DNA of 8,798 nt, taken from the NCBI GenBank assembly GCA_964605975.1, contig CAZSER010000030.1, positions 1-8,798 of the forward strand, read 5' to 3'. Positions 4,919 to 8,798 of the stretch are shown here, piece by piece (the first letter of the stretch is position 1; each line of letters begins with the position of its first letter). Both the position numbers and the translations under genes were made by a program. The notes below the pieces were generated by a model. That model ran no database searches. It worked only from the letters and a program-made list of their open reading frames with translations, and was not told the DNA's origin. This DNA is from JBAYHA01 sp964605975. Its GTDB lineage: Bacteria; Patescibacteriota; Patescibacteriia; UBA11705; JABHMO01.

Positions 4919-5591
4919 ATCCCAAAATTTCTCTAACTCTTTTTAACAAACAATAATTTTTTGAATAGTTCATTCTTATTGGACCCAAAATTCCTAATAA
5001 AATATTTTTTTCTTTAACCGAAATAAAACTGGCATCTTTGCCAAAGAACCCTTCTTCGCCAATTTCTATTTTTGGCTCAGAATAATCCCGATCAAACAGT
5101 TTTTCAACAATCAAATCAAATTTCTCTACCAATGAAGAAATATCCACCACCCGCGACTGTTCGGAAAACTCTTTTTGGGCAAAAAGATTTGATAATCCGG
5201 TATAGTAATTATCATCACCACCAAAAGAAACCAGTACTGCCAAATCTGCAATTTCAGCCACTTTTTTGGCCAATTCTTTGACAAAAAACCTTTCATTGCC
5301 AACCTCTGAGGGGAAATTAACCTGACATTTAATCGCCCAATCTCGACGCAAAAAATTATCAACATAAAAACGATAACCTTTTACTGTTGGAATTCTCCCC
5401 GCTGAAGTATGGGGTTGAATAATTAAATCATCCTTCTCTAATCCGGCTAAATCATTACGAATTGTCGCCGAACTAACAACCTCGCTATCAGCAATTTTTT
5501 TGGCTAAATATTGAGAAGAAACTGGCACTCCAGAATCGATAAAGCCATCAATTAACAGTGCTAAAATCTTCTGCTGTCTTTGACTTGGCAT
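4917..5591 (-). CDS. hrcA: heat-inducible transcription repressor HrcA, compact form
   Basis: 224 residues, against roughly 340 in Bacillus-type HrcA. HrcA binds the CIRCE operator and represses chaperone genes. The N-terminal winged helix is well preserved: RQQKILALLIDGFIDSGVPV (5-24), SSATIRNDLAGLEKDDLI (40-57, recognition helix region) and the signature QPHTSAGRIPTVKGYRFYVD (59-78). The C-terminal family motif LLGILGPIRMNYSKNY (198-213) is also present, so the protein is not truncated. The middle domain is what is shortened; the central insert of larger HrcAs appears to be missing. The start is supported by the family N-terminus. No Shine-Dalgarno precedes it, and the leader would be only about 20 bases. 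It is first in the operon, directly under a CIRCE-covered promoter, so it is autoregulated. Confidence 0.95.
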   Translation of the reverse strand: MPSQRQQKILALLIDGFIDSGVPVSSQYLAKKIADSEVVSSATIRNDLAGLEKDDLIIQPHTSAGRIPTVKGYRFYVDNFLRRDWAIKCQVNFPSEVGNERFFVKELAKKVAEIADLAVLVSFGGDDNYYTGLSNLFAQKEFSEQSRVVDISSLVEKFDLIVEKLFDRDYSEPKIEIGEEGFFGKDASFISVKEKNILLGILGPIRMNYSKNYCLLKRVREILG

Positions 5592-5616
5592 AAGACAAAT
5601 TTTTAGTTCTATTTGA

Positions 5617-5646
5617 ATTATAAAAAAATAATTAGCACTCTGTCAA
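5617..5646 (-). promoter_or_regulatory. hrcA operon promoter
   Basis: On the minus strand, consensus TTGACA (5646-5641), an 18-base spacer and consensus TATAAT (5622-5617). The -35 box and the spacer lie inside the CIRCE element, so HrcA binding would block RNA polymerase directly. The predicted start is near 5610, leaving about 20 bases of leader. Confidence 0.88.
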
Positions 5647-5658
5647 GAGGAGTGCTAA
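5632..5658. promoter_or_regulatory. CIRCE operator (HrcA binding site)
   Basis: TTAGCACTC (5632-5640), nine bases, GAGTGCTAA (5650-5658): a perfect match to the CIRCE consensus TTAGCACTC-N9-GAGTGCTAA. It overlaps the -35 and spacer of the hrcA promoter. It ends three bases before the -35 of the divergent plus-strand promoter, so it may control both directions. Confidence 0.98.
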
Positions 5659-5661
5659 TTA

Positions 5662-5689
5662 TTGACAATTTTTGCTAAAATGATAGGCT
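5662..5689 (+). promoter_or_regulatory. divergent promoter for the orphan coiled-coil gene
   Basis: TTGACA at 5662-5667, a 16-base spacer, then TAGGCT at 5684-5689 with an extended TG at 5681-5682. The -10 hexamer is weak, while the -35 and TG are good. The CIRCE element abuts its upstream edge. Confidence 0.6.
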
Positions 5690-5733
5690 AAATTAGTCGT
5701 TCCGTTCTTTGATACAAACAGTGGAGAGAAAAA

Positions 5734-6360
5734 ATGACTGAACCAAATAGTTCCAAAATAAATGCCTTGATTTCCTCAATTGATAAAAAATTCCAAAAAA
5801 GTGAAGAGAATGAAAAAAGATTGGAAGAACTACAAAATGAACTTGACCGCTTGACGACAGAACAAAAACAACTTCGTGATGCTGATTTTTCATTGGTTAT
5901 ACAAATCCGACAAGAAATCAGAGCCTTGCAAGAGGTCATCATGGATGAGGTTAACTTTTTCATCTTTTGTCATTTTACTTTTGATAAAACAACGCACCGC
6001 CTTTGTTGTCGAATTAGGACAAAAGAAAAATTAGATTCAAAAAAAGTTGATCTCACTCACGCCGAACCAACTGACATTCACCTTTTTGCCAAATTGAATG
6101 AAGAAGATCCTGATTCGGATTATGAAAATCTTTTTGATGAAACATTTTATCCAAATGAAAATGATAATTTTGACTATTTATCTTTTTTGCAAAAACTCAA
6201 TTTGCTTCCTCCGGAATGCCCAATGTTTTTTGTAAAAATAAGTCGCTATAATGAAAATTCTAAGACCTTGGTTTCCATCAATTCCAGACGATTTCTTTTT
6301 CAAAAAGAACAAGAATCCTGGAAACAAACAGGAATCCGAATCTCTACTAATCAAAAATAA
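5734..6360 (+). CDS. orphan coiled-coil protein divergent from hrcA
   Basis: 208 residues, no family recognised. Residues about 15-70 form a strongly charged coiled coil (KRLEELQNELDRLTTEQKQL). A C-terminal globular part (72-208) is rich in Phe/Asp/Glu, with a CC pair at 91-92 and an acidic stretch at 122-148 (NEEDPDSDYENLFDE). No signal peptide or membrane span, so probably cytoplasmic. The ATG at 5734 has a good Shine-Dalgarno GGAGAG (5723-5728) and a private promoter. It ends at an intrinsic terminator overlapping the stop codon. It is transcribed away from hrcA out of the CIRCE region, so heat-shock or HrcA control is possible (inference). Its layout (coiled coil, small globular domain, own promoter and terminator) resembles the other orphan units in the window. 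Confidence 0.85.
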   Translation: MTEPNSSKINALISSIDKKFQKSEENEKRLEELQNELDRLTTEQKQLRDADFSLVIQIRQEIRALQEVIMDEVNFFIFCHFTFDKTTHRLCCRIRTKEKLDSKKVDLTHAEPTDIHLFAKLNEEDPDSDYENLFDETFYPNENDNFDYLSFLQKLNLLPPECPMFFVKISRYNENSKTLVSINSRRFLFQKEQESWKQTGIRISTNQK

Positions 6361-6392
6361 ATCCGCCGAACAAAACTGTTCGCGGATTTTTT
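6360..6392 (+). terminator. intrinsic terminator of the coiled-coil gene
   Basis: Stem AATCCG-(C bulge)-CGAACA (6360-6372) / TGTTCGCGGATT (6377-6388), loop AAAC, then a T run to 6392. It begins on the last base of the stop codon. Confidence 0.9.
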
Positions 6393-6399
6393 ATTTAAT

Positions 6400-6428
6400 A
6401 AAAAAAAAGACGACCAACTTAGGTCGTC
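6400..6428 (-). terminator. intrinsic terminator of the small membrane-protein operon
   Basis: On the minus strand, GACGACC (6428-6422), a six-base loop and GGTCGTC (6415-6409), followed by about nine T residues (6408-6400). It lies 12 bases after the stop of the 39-residue gene and back-to-back with the plus-strand terminator at 6360-6392. Confidence 0.9.
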
Positions 6429-6439
6429 AGGTTGTGAGT

Positions 6440-6559
6440 TTATTTTACTGGGAAAAAATACCCCAACAAAAAGGCTATCGAGAGGATAATAAAAATAACA
6501 AAAATACTTCTTCTTATTATTCTCTCAAAAATATCAATCCCCTTTCTCTTATCTTTCAC
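6440..6559 (-). CDS. 39-residue small membrane protein, GTG start, coupled to the upstream gene
   Basis: The minus-strand frame from GTG (6559-6557) to TAA (6442-6440) gives a basic N-terminus (KDKRKGIDIFERIIRRS) followed by one hydrophobic helix, SIFVIFIILSIAFLLGYFF (about residues 18-36). That predicts N-in, C-out topology in the cytoplasmic membrane. The start is set by an excellent Shine-Dalgarno: GGAGG at 6570-6566, six bases from GTG, inside a longer AAGGAGGAGG. The frame overlaps the preceding gene by 11 bases, so translation is probably coupled. A terminator follows 12 bases after the stop. There is no ATG in the frame. The family is unknown; the pair may form a small membrane complex. 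Confidence 0.7.
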   Translation of the reverse strand: MKDKRKGIDIFERIIRRSIFVIFIILSIAFLLGYFFPVK

Positions 6560-6782
6560 TTACCACCTCCTCCTTGTCATCATTCTCCTTCAAAAAAAGT
6601 TCCTTTTGCAAAGAAATTAGAGACTGTTGCAACTGGTAATTATCCCTTACCAGAGAAAAAACCAATTCCTTTTTTTCTATTCTCTCCTGAACCTTCGTGT
6701 AAGTCATCAGAAAAAAAGAAAAAGTGACAAAACAACTGAAATAAAAAAAGAACTTCAACAAAAAACCATTAGATATTCGCAT
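6549..6782 (-). CDS. 77-residue membrane-anchored coiled-coil protein (FtsL/FtsB/DivIC-like layout)
   Basis: Residues 7-28 form one hydrophobic, Phe-rich membrane helix (FLLKFFFYFSCFVTFSFFLM). A charged coiled coil follows (about 30-66, KVQERIEKKELVFSLVRDNY onward), then an acidic tail. Short N-terminus, single span and outer coiled coil are the layout of the FtsL/FtsB/DivIC divisome proteins, but no sequence signature proves that and other small coiled-coil membrane proteins look alike. The start has a strong Shine-Dalgarno GGGAGGA (6793-6787). Its own near-perfect promoter lies at 6830-6858. It overlaps the 39-residue gene, and both end at the terminator at 6400-6428. Confidence 0.75.
   Translation of the reverse strand: MRISNGFLLKFFFYFSCFVTFSFFLMTYTKVQERIEKKELVFSLVRDNYQLQQSLISLQKELFLKENDDKEEVVSER
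6566..6575 (-). promoter_or_regulatory. Shine-Dalgarno for the 39-residue GTG gene
   Basis: AAGGAGGAGG on the minus strand (6575-6566), six bases before GTG at 6559. It lies within the Lys-Glu-Glu-Val codons of the upstream gene's tail and is the main evidence that the small overlapping frame is translated. Confidence 0.7.
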
Positions 6783-6829
6783 TGATTCCTCCCTAAATTT
6801 AAAAAAGCTTAGTTAAAAAACCAATTTAA

Positions 6830-6858
6830 ATTATACCACACAAAAAACAAAAAGTCAA
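6830..6858 (-). promoter_or_regulatory. near-consensus promoter of the small membrane-protein operon
   Basis: On the minus strand, TTGACT (6858-6853), a 17-base spacer, and consensus TATAAT (6835-6830) with an extended TG immediately upstream. Predicted leader is about 40 bases. It separates this operon from the large surface-protein gene upstream, for which no terminator is visible. Confidence 0.85.
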
Positions 6859-6909
6859 CAAACAAATAACAACTTGCTAACTTTTAGATAAATTTAGTTA
6901 ATTTTACAA

Positions 6910-8631
6910 CTATTCAATCACTACGCTGTCCATATTTTCACCTTTTTCATCATTTTTAATTTGTGAAGTGACGGCATCATATTTTTTGTTTATTTTTTCC
7001 CCAGTCAAAGAATCTATGCCCTCCACCATTAACGATTCTGCCAAAACAGGAAATGTTCCAATATCATTTTGGGTTGGTGTTAACCCCACCTCTACGGCAA
7101 ATCCCAAACTCCCAGCAGGAGCTGGAAGTTGATCTATCCGCCAAATTAAACTATTTTCAATCGTATCAAAACGCACCGGTTGTCCAAATGGCACATTGGA
7201 ATTACCTGTAAAAATTACGCCATCAGCCAACTCTATCTTTACAACAACATCCTTCACTTCTGAAAGCTCATTCAACAGTTTTACCATTAACCAATATTTA
7301 GTTTCAAAACCAACCTGCGCAGGTAAAGGACCTCGTCCAAGTTGATCTCCACTTTTGGCAAAATAGATCGGATAAACTGACAAACCCAAATCAGTCATTA
7401 CTTCCCAAGAAAATTTTTTACCAAAAATCTTTTTATCGTTCATTATTAAAAATGGTTCAACAAAAATTTGGGGGTTAGATAATAAAGAATTGTTTGGCAA
7501 AAAAAGTTTTAGTTCTTTTTCTGTTTTTTTGTTTTTCTCTAAATACTCCAACTCTGTCCAACTATCTTGGTCAAAAATTATTTGTCCATCCGTAACTAAA
7601 CCTCCCGCTAATTCGCTTTTTTCAAAACTCCAAAGTTGCTCGTCAACATTAATTCCAATTTTAACATTTTTAATTGGAGGTTGGCTATTTTGAATTTTTA
7701 TTTTTAATGTCAAGAAATCATCAAAAGATAAAGTTTTTTGAAAAGATTCAACTTCTACTTGCAGTGGAAAATTAACTAAGGAAAAGTTTTTATCAATTTT
7801 TGCCAGAAGAAATTTCCTTTCCAATGTTTGCCAATAAATATCATAAGAAAAATTGACTTCCGATTCCTCTAAGGGAAAAACAAAAAAATCTTCGAGAAAA
7901 AAGTTACTTTTACTTGGAACTGTTATTTCCGCAAACTCTTCTTTTAATAAAATACTTTCTGGAAAGTTTTTAACAATCTTTAAATTTTCCAAATTATAAA
8001 AACTTTTATTTTCCAAATAAATTTTCCAGTTTATTTCTTGTCCGGTAAAAATCTTTTCCTCTATCGGTAAATTATCATTCCACGATAGGATCGACTGGAT
8101 GATCTCATATTCCAAAGTCGTTTTTTTGGCAAACTGTCCCCACATCTTGGAACCTTTATTATCCGATTTATAATAATTCAGTCCAACTTTGATTAGTTGT
8201 TTACTTCCAAAATCTTGATAATTTTTTCCCGTAAGGATCAAACTGCCATTCGCACCCGGTTCTAAATTGGAAATTTTTAAAATTTGATGATCAAAATCAA
8301 AATCCTGATGACTAGCCGAATAAAAAATAATATCCGCAGGATATTCAAAACTTAAAACGGCATCAGAGATTCTAAATTTATTACGATTTGCATAGTCAAC
8401 TCGAAAAACAGTATCTGCACCAGCAATAACATCACCAACAACAGAAACTTTCAAATCGACTTTGTCATGAAAATAATTAAAGCCCCCCAATACCCAAAAA
8501 ACATTAACAGCCACCAAAAACAAAAAACCCAAAAGAAAAATAAAATCCAAAAATAAATGTTTTTTATTTAATTTATTAAAACGAAACCAAGAACTTTTAA
8601 CCCCGATCTTTGGATAATCTGAATTATTCAT
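6910..8631 (-). CDS. 573-residue membrane-anchored surface protein with Ig-like/DUF11-like domains
   Basis: A basic cytoplasmic N-terminus (1-24) is followed by one hydrophobic helix at about 25-51 (FLDFIFLLGFLFLVAVNVFW). Roughly 520 extracytoplasmic residues follow, so it is a type II-anchored protein. The exterior looks like four beta-sandwich repeats: about 58-178, 180-287, 288-410 and 415-555. Each begins with a strand of the type 'L.V.V......G.....' and an 'N' turn (VDYANRNKFRISDAVLSF, IYLENKSFYNLENLKI, KIQNSQPPIKNVKI, KLLNELSEVKDVVV). The last repeat carries GRGPLPAQVGFETKYW (432-447), a pattern I associate with DUF11-like surface proteins of CPR bacteria. There is no cysteine anywhere. 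The start at 8631 lacks a clear Shine-Dalgarno. Function is unknown; adhesion or envelope scaffolding is a guess. It may share a transcript with the partial gene 85 bases upstream. Confidence 0.85.
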   Translation of the reverse strand: MNNSDYPKIGVKSSWFRFNKLNKKHLFLDFIFLLGFLFLVAVNVFWVLGGFNYFHDKVDLKVSVVGDVIAGADTVFRVDYANRNKFRISDAVLSFEYPADIIFYSASHQDFDFDHQILKISNLEPGANGSLILTGKNYQDFGSKQLIKVGLNYYKSDNKGSKMWGQFAKKTTLEYEIIQSILSWNDNLPIEEKIFTGQEINWKIYLENKSFYNLENLKIVKNFPESILLKEEFAEITVPSKSNFFLEDFFVFPLEESEVNFSYDIYWQTLERKFLLAKIDKNFSLVNFPLQVEVESFQKTLSFDDFLTLKIKIQNSQPPIKNVKIGINVDEQLWSFEKSELAGGLVTDGQIIFDQDSWTELEYLEKNKKTEKELKLFLPNNSLLSNPQIFVEPFLIMNDKKIFGKKFSWEVMTDLGLSVYPIYFAKSGDQLGRGPLPAQVGFETKYWLMVKLLNELSEVKDVVVKIELADGVIFTGNSNVPFGQPVRFDTIENSLIWRIDQLPAPAGSLGFAVEVGLTPTQNDIGTFPVLAESLMVEGIDSLTGEKINKKYDAVTSQIKNDEKGENMDSVVIE

Positions 8632-8716
8632 AATACCATTTTTATTGTCATCTTTCTTATCTTTTTTAAAATATATTCTTTATTTTTTTGTTCTCTATCT
8701 ATTTAAAATTTAAACT

Positions 8717-8798
8717 CTAAACATATTCAATCTTCCCCGAACTCCAAACCCAATCCGGTAAAACAACATTCGGGCTGTCTTTGGTGATTCCTTTTTTT
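8717..8798 (-). CDS. C-terminal fragment of an unrecognised protein
   Basis: An open minus-strand frame enters from the right edge and ends TAG at 8719-8717. The last residues read KDSPNVVLPDWVWSSGKIEY then Val. The composition is protein-like (Pro/Trp/Val) and the frame is open to the window edge, but only about 26 residues are visible and I do not recognise the family. No terminator lies between it and the surface-protein gene (85-base AT-rich gap), so co-transcription is likely. Confidence 0.55.
   Translation of the reverse strand, partial: KKGITKDSPNVVLPDWVWSSGKIEYV

Noticed and set aside
5688..5963. Minus-strand frames opposite the coiled-coil gene (5688-5963, 5693-5893)
   Set aside because: Antisense of a real coiled-coil region, which gives Ser/Phe-rich shadow peptides; no ribosome binding site.
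6251..6727. 158-residue plus-strand frame
   Set aside because: It overlaps the 3' end of the coiled-coil gene in another frame, runs through two terminators, and is antisense to the small membrane-protein genes. Its Lys/Pro-rich translation is a composition artefact.

Overview
The window is AT-rich and densely packed, with many short intergenic regions. It looks like a chromosomal fragment of a Candidatus Patescibacteria (CPR/Parcubacteria-like) bacterium. The reasons are a very short HrcA, a large membrane-anchored surface protein with a 'GPLP.QVG..T.Y' domain of a style I associate with CPR genomes, several small orphan proteins, and dispersed TCGAC/GCTC-type palindromic repeats. TGA serves as a stop (989-991) and TGG codes Trp, so the SR1/Gracilibacteria recoding is not in use. 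The phylum call is inference from composition and protein style, since no rRNA or ribosomal protein is present.

Layout, left to right. (1) 1-271, minus: the start of a NYN/YacP-like (Rae1-type) nuclease running off the left edge. (2) 287-1032, plus: a self-contained unit of promoter, strong SD, orphan zinc-ribbon protein and terminator. (3) 1108-1274, plus: a strong extended -10 promoter, SD and ATG, with a perfect intrinsic terminator about 20 bases into the reading frame. (4) 1301-1491: three consecutive long hairpins that share a related core but have unrelated, self-complementary arms. (5) 1516-5591, minus: a heat-shock operon hrcA - (repeat-rich 383-bp gap) - grpE - hsp20 - dnaK, driven by a sigma70-type promoter overlapped by a perfect CIRCE operator. 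(6) 5662-6392, plus: divergent from hrcA, a promoter beginning 3 bases beyond the CIRCE, an orphan coiled-coil protein and a terminator. (7) 6400-6858, minus: a small two-gene operon for two tiny membrane proteins, the second a 39-residue GTG-start gene overlapping the first by 11 bases. (8) 6910-8631, minus: a 573-residue surface protein with one N-terminal membrane anchor and Ig-like/DUF11-like repeats. (9) 8717-8798, minus: the C-terminus of an unrecognised gene.

How they work together. HrcA represses its own operon through CIRCE and needs refolding help to stay active, so misfolded protein titrates the chaperones and lifts repression. GrpE is the nucleotide exchange factor of DnaK, and Hsp20 holds unfolded clients for DnaK. 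The operon has no dnaJ, and hsp20 occupies part of the space where it might be expected. The orphan coiled-coil gene shares the CIRCE intergenic region and could be a new member of the HrcA regulon.

Two gene classes are visible. The genes with recognisable families or long ORFs (NYN nuclease, hrcA, grpE, hsp20, dnaK, surface protein) have no clear Shine-Dalgarno. The small orphan genes (368, 1167, 5734, 6782, 6559) all have strong ones, usually with TTGAC(A/T)-N16/17-TGn promoters and tight terminators, like independent expression cassettes.
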